DNA of 64,000 nt from Glycomyces terrestris (GTDB lineage Bacteria; Actinomycetota; Actinomycetes; Mycobacteriales; Micromonosporaceae). The position numbers and the translations under genes were made by a program. Each line of letters opens with the position of its first letter. The first letter of the stretch is position 1. Shown one piece after another: positions 7,658 through 17,091 of the stretch. The notes under the pieces are model-generated. The model worked only from the letters and a program-made list of their open reading frames with translations. It made no database searches and had not been told where the DNA came from. Location: the NCBI RefSeq assembly GCF_003933745.1, contig NZ_RSEB01000003.1, forward strand, positions 310,001 to 374,000. The letters are read 5' to 3'.

Positions 7658-8545
7658 ATGGCTATCTTCCTCAACGAGAACAGCAAGGTCATCGTCCAGG
7701 GCATGACCGGCTCCGAGGGCATGAAGCACACCCGCCGCATGCTCAAGGCCGGCACCGAGATCGTCGGCGGCGTGAACCCGCGCAAGGCCGGCACCAAGGT
7801 CGACGTCGACGGCGTCAGCCTCCCGGTGTTCGCCTCCGTGCAGGAGGCCATGGCCGAGACCGGCGCGAACACCTCCGTCGTGTTCGTGCCCCCGGCCTTC
7901 TCCAAGGCCGCCGTGGTCGAGGCGATCGACGCCGAGATCGAGCTCGTCATCGTCATCACCGAGGGCATCCCGGTGCACGACTCGGTGGCGTTCTGGAACC
8001 ACGCCGAGTCCAAGGGCAACAAGACCCGCATCGTGGGCCCGAACTGCCCCGGCATCGCCTCCCCCGGCAAGTCGAACGCCGGCATCACCCCCGCCGACAT
8101 CACCGGCGCCGGCCCCATCGGCCTCGTCTCCAAGTCGGGCACGCTGACCTACCAGCTCATGTACGAGCTGCGCGACATCGGCTTCTCGACCTCCGTCGGC
8201 ATCGGCGGCGACCCGGTCATCGGGACCACCCACATCGACTGCCTCAAGGCGTTCGAGGAGGACCCGGAGACCAAGGCGATCGTCATGATCGGCGAGATCG
8301 GCGGCGACGCCGAGGAGCGCGCGGCCGAGTACATCAAGAACCACGTGACGAAGCCGGTCGTCGGCTACATCGCGGGCTTCACCGCGCCCGAGGGCAAGAC
8401 GATGGGCCACGCCGGCGCCATCATCTCGGGCTCGGCCGGCACCGCCGAGTCGAAGCAGGCGGCCCTCGAGGCCGCCGGCGTCAAGGTCGGGAAGACCCCG
8501 AGCGAGACCGCCCGCCTCATGCGCGAGGTCATCGAGAACCTCTAG
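7658..8545 (+). CDS. sucD: Succinyl-CoA synthetase, alpha subunit
   Basis: 295 residues. The CoA-binding Rossmann domain starts with [29 protein letters not shown] follows near residue 125. The phosphorylated catalytic histidine lies in GHAGAIISG (His about 251). It forms the heterodimer or heterotetramer with SucC, encoded 3 bp upstream. A strong stem-loop at 8560-8589 closes the operon. Confidence 0.97.
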   Translation: MAIFLNENSKVIVQGMTGSEGMKHTRRMLKAGTEIVGGVNPRKAGTKVDVDGVSLPVFASVQEAMAETGANTSVVFVPPAFSKAAVVEAIDAEIELVIVITEGIPVHDSVAFWNHAESKGNKTRIVGPNCPGIASPGKSNAGITPADITGAGPIGLVSKSGTLTYQLMYELRDIGFSTSVGIGGDPVIGTTHIDCLKAFEEDPETKAIVMIGEIGGDAEERAAEYIKNHVTKPVVGYIAGFTAPEGKTMGHAGAIISGSAGTAESKQAALEAAGVKVGKTPSETARLMREVIENL

Positions 8546-8559
8546 CGCGAACGAGCGGA

Positions 8560-8589
8560 ACGGGGCCGGGCGGCAGCGCCCGGCCCCGT
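8560..8589. terminator. Bidirectional terminator between sucD and the cupin gene
   Basis: 13-bp perfect GC stem (8560-8572 with 8577-8589) and loop GCAG between convergent genes. Confidence 0.8.
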
Positions 8590-8595
8590 CGCCGT

Positions 8596-9081
8596 CTACG
8601 CCTCCTCGATCCAGAAGTTGTCGTGCCGGGCGAAGAACGCCTTGCGCTCCTCGTCGTCGAGCTCGCCGAGGGTGAGCAGGCCCTCGAAGTACTCCTCGCG
8701 AGGCGCGCCCGGGTGGAACATGAGCAGCATCGAGGCGGGCTCGCCGGACTCGTTGCGGAAGCCGTGGACGCCGCCCTCGGGGACGTGCACGAAGTCGCCC
8801 GGCTCGTGGTCGACCCACTTGGCGCCGTTGAAGATCCGGATCGTCCCCGACAGGATGTAGAAGGACTCGGAGATGGTGCGGTGGAAGTGCGGGTCCGGCC
8901 CGGAGCGGGCCCCGCTCATGTTCCACTGGTACAGCCCGAACTGGCCGTTCGTGGTCGCGCCGGTCGCCAGGTAGCCGGCGGAGCCGCCGTTCGGGAACCG
9001 CAGGTCGGGCGGGGCCGAGGCCGCCCGGAAGGACGCGCTCATCTCGCCGTCGCCGAAGTAGCGGGGTTCGGGGTAGGACAT
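8596..9081 (-). CDS. Cupin-domain protein
   Basis: 161 residues, one cupin_2 beta-barrel. Motif 1 is PDPHFHRTISESFYILSG (metal ligands HxH and Glu, near residues 73-80). Motif 2 is PGDFVHVPEGGVHGFRN, which supplies the last His. Such small cupins are dioxygenases, isomerases or regulatory sensors; the substrate cannot be told from sequence. The ATG at 9081 (MSYPEP) is preferred over the GTG at 9090, which has no room for a ribosome-binding site. It is divergent from the amidohydrolase. Confidence 0.85.
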   Translation of the reverse strand: MSYPEPRYFGDGEMSASFRAASAPPDLRFPNGGSAGYLATGATTNGQFGLYQWNMSGARSGPDPHFHRTISESFYILSGTIRIFNGAKWVDHEPGDFVHVPEGGVHGFRNESGEPASMLLMFHPGAPREEYFEGLLTLGELDDEERKAFFARHDNFWIEEA

Positions 9082-9246
9082 GTCGCTCACTCTCTCTCAT
9101 GCGCCGCGGGGTTCGCAGTGCAGACGACCCGGAGCGCGGGAACTCATCGCCGGGCCCGCGTCCGACGGTACCGGGCCGTCCGGCATATTGGTACGCGGCA
9201 CTAGCCGACCGGCAAGCGCCGGGGCGCGAGACGACTGGAGACGCCG

Positions 9247-10476
9247 ATGACCGAGACCGTGCTGTTCACCGGCGCCGCCGTCCTCGACACCGCCGCCGGG
9301 GCGCTCGTCCCCGGACAGCGGGTCCTGGTGCGCGACGGGGAGATCGCGGCCGTCGGCGCCGACGTCGACGCGCCCGACGCGCGGACCGTGGACCTGGGCG
9401 GGAAGACCCTCATGCCCGGCCTCATCGACTGCCACGTGCACGTCAACGCCCACACCGCGGACCTCGCCGGCCTCGGCGACCACTCCCCCGCGTACGTCGC
9501 CGTCACGGCCGCGATCGAACTGCGCGCGATGCTCCACCGCGGCTTCACCACCGTACGCGACCCCGGCGGCGCCGACTTCGGCCTCCACGACGCCCTCGCC
9601 GAAGGGCTCATCGACGGGCCGCGGCTCCACTTCGGCGGCAAGGCCCTCTCGCAGACCGGCGGCCACGTCGACATGCGCCCCCGCGGGCGCACCGTCCGCG
9701 ACGACCACCGGTGCTGCCCCGACCTCGGCCTCGTCTGCGACGGCGTCGACGGCGTCCGCAAGGCCGCCCGCGAGCAGCTGCGCACCGGCGCCCACCACGT
9801 CAAGATCATGCTCTCCGGCGGCGTCGCCTCCCCCACCGACCGCATCGACTCCACCCAGTTCTCCCTCGCGGAGATCCGCGCGATCGTCGAGGAGGCCGAG
9901 GCCGCCAACCGCTACGTCGCCGGGCACGCCTACACGGCCCGGGCCGTCAACCGCGGACTCGCGGCCGGCGTGCGCTCCATCGAGCACGGCAACCTCATCG
10001 ACGAGTCCAGTGTGGAGCTGTTCCTGGAGCACGGCGCGTTCCTGGTGCCCACCTTGGTGACCTACCGCCGCATGGCCCTCGAAGGCGCCGAGTACGGGCT
10101 CTCCGCGGGCAATCTCGCCAAGAACGAACTCGTCCTCGACGCCGGCCTCGAAGCCCTCCGCCTCGCCAACGACGCCGGCGTCGCGATCTGCTACGGCTCC
10201 GACCTCCTCGGCGGGATGCGCCGGCACCAGTTGCAGGAGTTCACGATCCGCGGCGCCGTCATCCCCGCCGCCGACGTCCTCCGCTCCGCCACCGTCACCG
10301 CCGCCCGCCTCCTCGGCGAGGAGGGCCGCCTCGGCCAGGTCGTCCCGGGCGCCGCCGCCGACCTCCTCGTCGTCGACGGCGACCCCCTCGCCGACCTCGC
10401 CGTCCTCACCGACCCCGAGACGCACCTGAAGCTGGTCATGCAGGGCGGCAAGGTGAAAGCGGGCTCACTGGAGTGA
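9247..10476 (+). CDS. Amidohydrolase family protein (imidazolonepropionase/prolidase-like)
   Basis: 409 residues. A metal-dependent TIM-barrel hydrolase with the HxH pair in LIDCHVHVN (His63, His65), the carboxylated-lysine region HHVKIMLSGG, the third and fourth histidines in GHAYTARAV and SIEHGNLID, and the catalytic Asp in CYGSDLLGG. Flanking beta-sandwich strands occur at both ends (TVLFTGAAVLD and DLLVVDGDPLADL). Relatives hydrolyse cyclic amides, Xaa-Pro dipeptides or organophosphates; the substrate is unknown here. It stands alone, divergent from the cupin gene. Confidence 0.9.
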   Translation: MTETVLFTGAAVLDTAAGALVPGQRVLVRDGEIAAVGADVDAPDARTVDLGGKTLMPGLIDCHVHVNAHTADLAGLGDHSPAYVAVTAAIELRAMLHRGFTTVRDPGGADFGLHDALAEGLIDGPRLHFGGKALSQTGGHVDMRPRGRTVRDDHRCCPDLGLVCDGVDGVRKAAREQLRTGAHHVKIMLSGGVASPTDRIDSTQFSLAEIRAIVEEAEAANRYVAGHAYTARAVNRGLAAGVRSIEHGNLIDESSVELFLEHGAFLVPTLVTYRRMALEGAEYGLSAGNLAKNELVLDAGLEALRLANDAGVAICYGSDLLGGMRRHQLQEFTIRGAVIPAADVLRSATVTAARLLGEEGRLGQVVPGAAADLLVVDGDPLADLAVLTDPETHLKLVMQGGKVKAGSLE

Positions 10477-10518
10477 CCCCAGGGGCGCCGCGCGAGGACG
10501 CCACGACTTGCAGCGGTT

Positions 10519-10527
10519 TGCTAACTT
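10519..10527 (+). promoter_or_regulatory. Extended -10 promoter element of the toxin operon
   Basis: TGCTAACTT fits TGnTAnnnT. Transcription from here would start just after the ATG at 10530, which argues for the TTG at 10566 as the first start of the operon. No good -35 is visible. Confidence 0.35.
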
Positions 10528-10565
10528 CAATGGGCTCCAGTACATCCCAGGACCCGGGGGCTCCC

Positions 10566-10991
10566 TTGAACACGACACCCGAGAGCGGCATCGCCGACGC
10601 GCTGGCGAAGGCCATGGACATCGTCCGCGACGGACGGCAGGCGCAGGAGGACGCCGGCGCGCAGGCCGTCGAGGTCCGCGCGGCCGACGGCATGATCAGC
10701 GTCTCGGCGACGCTGGCCGGCAAGGTGACCGTCGACATCGTCGACCCGCGGGCGGTGCGGCTCAGCAAGGAGTACCTGAGCGAGGAGATCACCAACGGCG
10801 TCAACGCCGCCCTCGACGCCGCCCGCGAACAGGCCGGCGTCCCCGGCGCCATCGACCTGGACGCCCTGTCGGAGAAGGTCGAGGAGATCCAGCAGCAGTC
10901 GGTGCAGCAGCTCTCCTCGTTCATGAACACCCTCGCCGCCTCCCACACCAGGATCGTCCAGGCCGCCGCCCAGGCGAAGGGCGTCGAGTGA
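10566..10991 (+). CDS. YbaB/EbfC-like protein, first gene of toxin operon
   Basis: 141 residues with the YbaB/EbfC fold pattern: an N-terminal helix (ALAKAMDIVRDGRQAQ), a short sheet (VEVRAADGMISVSATLAGKVTVDIVDPRAV in pieces) and a long C-terminal helix rich in Gln and Glu. In actinomycetes such proteins recur beside WXG100 and polymorphic-toxin genes, unlike the housekeeping YbaB next to recR (19793-20137). The role there is unproven (nucleoid-type DNA binding or chaperone). The TTG at 10566 has GGGGG upstream; the alternative ATG at 10530 has no Shine-Dalgarno sequence. The stop overlaps the next start (TGATG). Confidence 0.7.
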   Translation: MNTTPESGIADALAKAMDIVRDGRQAQEDAGAQAVEVRAADGMISVSATLAGKVTVDIVDPRAVRLSKEYLSEEITNGVNAALDAAREQAGVPGAIDLDALSEKVEEIQQQSVQQLSSFMNTLAASHTRIVQAAAQAKGVE

Positions 10992-11323
10992 TGTCGAGCC
11001 TCCACATCGACCCGGACGCCCTCGACGGCGCCGGCCAGGCCATGGAAGCGGTCGCCGAGAGCTTCTTCGCGGCCGTCGAGGGCTTCGCGTCGAGCATCGA
11101 AGGCGTCACCGAGGCCTGCGGCGCCGACGAGATCGGCGGCCTCATCCAGCAGGCGCACACCGAGGTCTTCGAATGGGCCAAGGAGTGCTTCCAGGAAGCG
11201 GCCCAGGAGATCGCCGACGCCGGCTTCGACGTGCGCGACTTCGCCAAGCAGCACCTCGACGCCGACAGCGCCATCGCGCAGATCTTCACGCAGCTCAACT
11301 CCGACCTCGGCGGCGGTGCCTGA
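10991..11323 (+). CDS. WXG100-like small helical protein
   Basis: 110 residues, almost entirely helical and acidic, with two amphipathic helices separated near residue 45 (VTEACGADEIGGL). This is the size and build of ESX/WXG100 substrates, but a strict Trp-X-Gly turn is not present (closest FEWAKECF). It is translationally coupled on both sides (TGATG overlaps at 10991 and 11323). It probably forms a dimer with, or guides secretion of, the downstream membrane/toxin pieces through a type VII system encoded elsewhere. This assignment rests on size and context. Confidence 0.65.
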   Translation: MSSLHIDPDALDGAGQAMEAVAESFFAAVEGFASSIEGVTEACGADEIGGLIQQAHTEVFEWAKECFQEAAQEIADAGFDVRDFAKQHLDADSAIAQIFTQLNSDLGGGA

Positions 11324-11817
11324 TGGGCATGACGCTCCCGTCCGAGCTCGTCAGCCTGCTCGGCATCCTCGGCTTCGACTGGCCGCAGTCGGACGAGACG
11401 AACCTGATGAGCTTCGGCCAGTCGTGGATGGACTTCAGCGGCGACCTGGGCAACGTCGGGGCCGAGGCCGCCGCGGCCTCCGCGAGCGCGTGGGCCGACC
11501 AGGTCGGCAAGGACATCGACGCGTTCAAGACCTGGTGGGAGGGCGAGGAGAGCCCCCGCAAGGTCATCGAGGACGGCGCGATCGGCGCCATGATCGCCGG
11601 CGTCGGGCTGATGATCTGCGCGGTCATCGTCCTGTGCCTCAAGATCATGGTCATCGTCCAGCTGATCATCCTCGCCGTCCAGATCGCCATGGCGATCGCC
11701 CAGGCCGCGGTCACCTTCGGCGCCTCCCTCGTCCAGATCCCGATCTTCCAGCAGCTCGCCCGCACCATCGTGAGCAACCTCTTCCAAGAGGCGATCTTCA
11801 AGCTCCTGGAGGCGTAG
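11323..11817 (+). CDS. CpnT-N-like (WXG100-like) membrane protein without a toxin domain
   Basis: 164 residues. The N-terminus LPSELVSLLGILGFDWPQSDE and the following helices (MSFGQSWMDFSGDL, AWADQVGKDIDAFKTWW) match the N-terminal domain that starts many long actinobacterial type VII polymorphic toxins, such as the CpnT class. A hydrophobic block of about 60 residues follows (GAIGAMIAGVGLMICAVIVL and onward). In those toxins a linker and a C-terminal nuclease follow in the same polypeptide. Here the protein stops after FKLLEA and the toxin starts as a separate gene at the very next base. It may be the delivery half of a split toxin. Confidence 0.7.
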   Translation: MGMTLPSELVSLLGILGFDWPQSDETNLMSFGQSWMDFSGDLGNVGAEAAAASASAWADQVGKDIDAFKTWWEGEESPRKVIEDGAIGAMIAGVGLMICAVIVLCLKIMVIVQLIILAVQIAMAIAQAAVTFGASLVQIPIFQQLARTIVSNLFQEAIFKLLEA

Positions 11818-12357
11818 ATGCCCGGTCCGAACAGCAGACGCAGCGGCGGCGCCAACCCGCTGATCCGCGCGGCCCTCGACTTCCTGAAGAAGAACCGCAA
11901 GCGCAAGGGCGGCCCCAACCGGATGAGCGGCGCCTCACTGCGCCACCAGCAGCGGGGCGAGCTCAAATGGAGTGCCAGGGAGGGCGGCTACCGGGGCAGC
12001 GGATACCACCACCGCCCCGGCGGCAACGACTACCCGGGGCGCCGGATCGATCCGCCGGTCTCGCGGCACACCAACGGCGTGTACGAGGCACGGCCGGAGT
12101 TCCAGAATCCGAGTCCTCCGCCTCCCTTCGTGCCGAAGAAGAACGGCACCGTCAACACGTTCTTCCCCGACGACTGGTCGCCGCAGAAGGTGGACCGGGC
12201 CACCACGGAGGCGTTCAAGAACGGCCGCAAGTTCATCGACGACCAGGGCGTCCCGCGCTGGGAGGGCGAGTTCGACGGCGTGAAGATCAAGGGCGGCTGG
12301 GACCCCGACACCGGTAAGATCGGACACGGCTACCCGGCACGGGTCGCGGACCAGTAG
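11818..12357 (+). CDS. EndoU-type nuclease toxin
   Basis: 179 residues. The first 70 or so are basic (LKKNRKRKGGPNR), linker-like. The C-terminal half fits bacterial EndoU ribonucleases: SRHTNGVYEARPEF with a conserved catalytic-type His, NTFFPDDWSPQKVDRATTEA, then GEFDGVKIKGGWDPDTGKI and a final GYPARV strand. EndoU toxins cleave RNA (tRNA in characterised cases) in competing cells. There is no signal peptide, so export depends on partners. The ATG directly follows the TAG of the previous gene (TAGATG), so translation is coupled. The next gene probably encodes immunity. Confidence 0.8.
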   Translation: MPGPNSRRSGGANPLIRAALDFLKKNRKRKGGPNRMSGASLRHQQRGELKWSAREGGYRGSGYHHRPGGNDYPGRRIDPPVSRHTNGVYEARPEFQNPSPPPPFVPKKNGTVNTFFPDDWSPQKVDRATTEAFKNGRKFIDDQGVPRWEGEFDGVKIKGGWDPDTGKIGHGYPARVADQ

Positions 12358-12373
12358 AGGAATTCGAGGGTTG

Positions 12374-12844
12374 ATGGACATCCGTTTCTACCGCGACGCG
12401 GACGGCTCCACCAAGTACGAGGTCGGCGACCGGAAGCGATACGCCGCCCTCGGCATGTGGCTGTCCTGGGACGTGGACCTCTCCTTCACCGCCTGCCTGG
12501 ACGCGCTGCGCGCGGTCGACGACGCCGCCTCCGGCAGGGACGCGGACGCGGGCTTCGAGGGCAACGAGTTCGACATCGCGATGAACAGCCGCGAGGCCGT
12601 GTTCAGGAACCTCCACGCCGACCAGGTCCCCCCGAGCACGTACCCGATCGCCGAGGTCCGGTCGGCGACTGAGGCGTTCTGGCGGTTCCTGCTCACCGTC
12701 CCGGCGAACCCGAACGTGACCTACGAGTACCGCCCCGACCTGCCGCCCCACTTGGCGAGCCTCCTCAAATGGGAGGAGTACTGGAAGCGCCCGCACCCCT
12801 ACCGCGGCCGCATCGAGGGCATCCCCGCGACCGGCCCGGCCTGA
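12374..12844 (+). CDS. Probable immunity protein to the EndoU toxin
   Basis: 156-residue soluble, acidic protein with no motif that I recognise. Visible features are FYRDADGSTKYEVGDR at the start, a Trp-rich core (ALGMWLSWDVDLSF) and a long helical end. Its place 16 bp after the toxin stop, in the same direction, is that of an immunity gene, and the acidity suits binding a basic RNase. The TTG at 12371 is an alternative start; GAGG at 12357-12361 serves either. The assignment is by context only. Confidence 0.6.
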   Translation: MDIRFYRDADGSTKYEVGDRKRYAALGMWLSWDVDLSFTACLDALRAVDDAASGRDADAGFEGNEFDIAMNSREAVFRNLHADQVPPSTYPIAEVRSATEAFWRFLLTVPANPNVTYEYRPDLPPHLASLLKWEEYWKRPHPYRGRIEGIPATGPA

Positions 12845-12916
12845 CCCCCGGTCCGCGGCCGCCGGCGGGACGCCGCCAGACCGGAGCGCCGGCCGACATC
12901 GCGGACGCGTGAACAC

Positions 12917-12952
12917 CGAAGGCGCGGAAGGCGTTCGCCTTCCGCGCCTTCG
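12917..12952. terminator. Bidirectional terminator hairpin
   Basis: 16-bp perfect stem (12917-12932 with 12937-12952), loop GTTC, between the convergent toxin operon and the peptide-transport operon. Confidence 0.85.
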
Positions 12953-12960
12953 CCGTCCGG

Positions 12961-14018
12961 TCAGAGGTCGAAGTGGCACGCCACCTTGTGGCCCGGGGCC
13001 GCCTCGCGCCACTCCGGCTCCTGCTCCGCGCAGACGTCCTGCGCCCACGGGCAGCGGGTGCGGAAGCGGCAGCCCGAGGGCGGGTTCGCCGGGGACGGCA
13101 GGTCGCCCTTGAGGATGATGCGCTCGCGGGCGGCCTCCTTCTCCGGATCCGGTTGCGGCACCGCGGAGAGCAGCGCCTTCGTGTACGGGTGGCGGGGGTG
13201 CTCGTAGATCGTCTCGGAGTCGGCCTCCTCCACGAGCCGGCCGAGGTACATGACCCCGACCCGGTCCGACAGGTGCCGCACCACCGCGAGGTCGTGCGCG
13301 ATCACCAGGTAGGTCAAACCGAACTCGCCCTGGATCTCGTCGAGGAGGTTCATGACCTGCGCCTGGATCGAGACGTCGAGCGCGGACACCGGCTCGTCGC
13401 ACACGATCAGGTCCGGGCGCAGCATGAGCGCGCGGGCGATCCCGAGGCGCTGCCGCTGGCCGCCCGAGAACTCGTGCGGGAACCGCTCCAGCACGGTCTT
13501 CGGCAGGCCCACCGCGTCCAGGGTCTCGACCGCGAGCCGGCGCCGCTCCTCCTTCGAGCCGACGCCGTGGACCTTGAGCGGCTCCGCCAGGAGCATGTCC
13601 ACGTTGTGGCGCGGGTTGAGCGAGCCGAGCGGGTCCTGGAAGACCATCTGCATGCGGGAGCGGAACCGCCGCAGCCGCTCGCCCTTGAGCGCCGTCACGT
13701 CGTCCCCGCCGAGCGTCACGCGGCCGGCCGTCGGCTCCTCCAGGCGCAGCACGGCCCGCCCGAAGGTGGTCTTGCCGCAACCGGACTCGCCGACCAGGCC
13801 GTACGTGCCGCCCTGCGTCACGCTCAGGCTCACGCCGTCCACGGCCCGGACGTGCCCGACGGTGCGCTCCACGACCACGCCGCGGCGGATCGGGAAGTGC
13901 ACCTTCAGGTCCTCGACCTCGAGCAGGGCGGGCCCGGCGGCGGGGAGGTCGGGCTCCTCGACGCGCTGGGCCGGGATGACCGCATCGCCCTGGGGCGTCA
14001 CGTCTTCGGGCTCGGTGC

Positions 14019-14022
<4 letters not shown>
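12961..14022 (-). CDS. Oligopeptide ABC transporter, ATP-binding protein (DppF/OppF type)
   Basis: 353 residues. Full set of ATPase motifs: Walker A GESGCGKTTF, signature FSGGQRQRLGIARAL, Walker B LIVCDEPVSALD, switch His in VIAHDLAVV. The C-terminal oligopeptide-transporter domain carries cysteines typical of this subclass (SGCRFRTRCPWAQDVC). It is the last gene of a five-gene operon read right to left; the ATG overlaps the stop of the upstream ATPase (ATGA). It works as a heterodimer with that protein. Confidence 0.93.
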
Positions 14023-15103
<1,081 letters not shown>

Positions 15104-15104
<1 letters not shown>

Positions 15105-16066
15105 TACTCCTGCCTCCTCAGCCTCGGGTCGAGCGATTCGCGCATGGCCTCGCCGAGGAGGGTGAAGCCGAGGGCGGTGACGATGATGCCCACCGCCGGA
15201 TAGATCGCGAGCTGCGGTGCGCCCGAGAGGAACCGCTGCGCGTCGGCGAGCATCGTCCCCCACTCGGGGCTCCCCGGGTCGGGGTTCCCCAGGCCCAGGT
15301 ACGACAGCGCCGCGGCCTCGATGATCGCGGTCGCGAGCACGAGCGTGGCCTGCACGATGACCGGGCCCAACGAGTTCGGCAGGATGTGCGAGACCACGAT
15401 CCGTCCCTTGGGGACACCCAGGGAGACCGCGGCCAGCACGTAGTCCGAGTGCGCCTGCGCCAGCATCGAACCGCGCAGCAGCCGCGCGAAGATCGGGATC
15501 TGCGCGACGCCCACCGCGATCATGACCGTGCTCAGCGACGGGCCGAGCAGCGCCGCGACGCTGAGCGCCAGCAGCAGCATCGGGATCGCGAGCGCCACGT
15601 CCACCGCGCGCATGATGACGGCCTCGACGCGCTCGCCCCAGCGGCCCCCGAAGGTGCCCGCGGCGGCGGCCACGCCGCCGATCACGGCGCCGGCGACGAA
15701 CCCGATGAGCGTCGCCACGACGCCGACCAGCAGCGTCTGCCGGGCCCCGACGATCATGCGGGAGAACATGTCCCGGCCCAGGTGGTCCAGGCCGAACCAG
15801 TTCTCCGCGCGCGGCCCCGGGAAGATGTTCCGGTTGAGGAACACCTCCTTGCCCCAGGTCTGCGCGGTCGGGTCGTACGGGGCGATGACCGGCCCCAGGA
15901 CCGCGACGACGACGAACAGGCCGACGATGACGGCGCCGGTGACGGCCATCGGGGAGCGCTTGAGCCGCCGGAACGACTGGCGCAGCAGCGAACCGGTCTG
16001 CGCCTCGCGCGCCGACACGCTCGCCTCGATGAGCCGGTCGAGCTTCTCGATTCTCGCGGTCGTCAT
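15104..16066 (-). CDS. Oligopeptide ABC transporter permease (DppC/OppC type)
   Basis: 320 residues. It begins with a cytoplasmic N-terminus followed by the OppC_N element (FRRLKRSPMAVTGAVIVGLF), then FGLDHLGRDMFSRMIVGAR, characteristic of DppC, and about six membrane helices. The EAA loop contacting the ATPases is AAVSLGVPKGRIVVSHILPN. The ATG overlaps the stop of the DppB-type gene by 4 nt. It forms the channel with that protein. Confidence 0.93.
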
Positions 16067-17070
16067 TTGCGCACCCGCACTCTCGGGTCGAGCAGACCGT
16101 ACGACAGGTCCACCAGCAGGTTGATGACGACGTAGAACACGGCGATCACCAGGATGAAGCCCATGAGCGCCGGGTAGTCGCGCTCGGTCGTCGCCTGGTA
16201 GACGAAGGAGCCGATGCCGCCGAAGGAGAACACGGACTCGGTCAGGACCGCGCCCGCGAACAGGCTGCCCAGGAGCAGGCCGATGATCGTCGCGATCGGC
16301 AGCATCGCGTTCCGCATGACGTGGCGGCCGCGGATCACCGACGGCTTGAGGCCCTTCGCGTCGGCGGTGCGCACGTAGTCCTCGCCGACGACGTCGAGCA
16401 CGCTCGCGCGGGTGATCCGCACGATGACCGCGAGCGGGATCGACGACAGCGCGATCGCGGGCAGCACCAGGTGCAGGACCGCGTCCCAGGCGACGTCGAA
16501 CTCGCCGGTGATGAGCCCGTCGAGGACCCGCAGGCCCGTGACGTCCGTGTACTCGGTGCCGGCCGAGAGCCGGAACGTCGTCGGCAGCCACCCGAGCTCC
16601 TGCGCGAACACCACTTTCAGCATGGCGGCCAGGAAGAAGATCGGGATGCACGTGCCCAGGAGCGAGCCGGAGACGGCCGCGAAGTCGAGCCACGACCCGC
16701 GGCGCTTCGCCGCGAGGTAGCCCAGCGGGATGCCCACGCCGACGGCGATGAGCATGGCGGCCAAGGACAGTTCGATGGTGGCGGGCAGCCGGTCGGCGAG
16801 TTCCGTGGCGACGGGCCGCCCGCTCGACAGCGAACTGCCGAAGTCGAGGCGGACGACCCGTCCGAGGAAGTCGGCGTACTGGACCCAGATGGGCTCGTCG
16901 AGCCCCAGGGCGGCCCGCAGCGCCTCCCGCTGCTGTGCCGTGGCGTTCTCGGGGAGCAGCTGGTTCTCGGGTCCGCCCGGGAGGGCTTTGAACCACGCGA
17001 ACAGCAGCAGCGAGAGTCCCAAGAGCGCCACGGACAGCTGCAGGAGGCGCTTGACGGTGTAGCGCAGCAT
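16063..17070 (-). CDS. Oligopeptide ABC transporter permease (DppB/OppB type)
   Basis: 335 residues, six membrane helices, starting MLRYTVKRLLQLSVALLGLS as in most DppB/OppB proteins. The EAA loop is RTADAKGLKPSVIRGRHVMRN. The C-terminal SYGLLDPRVRVRK is typical for the family. It follows the binding-protein gene after 21 bp and overlaps the next gene by 4 bp. Confidence 0.93.
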   Translation of the reverse strand: MLRYTVKRLLQLSVALLGLSLLLFAWFKALPGGPENQLLPENATAQQREALRAALGLDEPIWVQYADFLGRVVRLDFGSSLSSGRPVATELADRLPATIELSLAAMLIAVGVGIPLGYLAAKRRGSWLDFAAVSGSLLGTCIPIFFLAAMLKVVFAQELGWLPTTFRLSAGTEYTDVTGLRVLDGLITGEFDVAWDAVLHLVLPAIALSSIPLAVIVRITRASVLDVVGEDYVRTADAKGLKPSVIRGRHVMRNAMLPIATIIGLLLGSLFAGAVLTESVFSFGGIGSFVYQATTERDYPALMGFILVIAVFYVVINLLVDLSYGLLDPRVRVRK

Positions 17071-17091
17071 GTTCCGCTAGGTGTCGTTCGG

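Noticed and set aside
6452..9100. Long minus-strand open frame opposite sucCD
   Set aside because: It mirrors sucC/sucD codon by codon in high-GC DNA, with biased Gly/Val/Asp/His composition and no domain; sucCD are certain.
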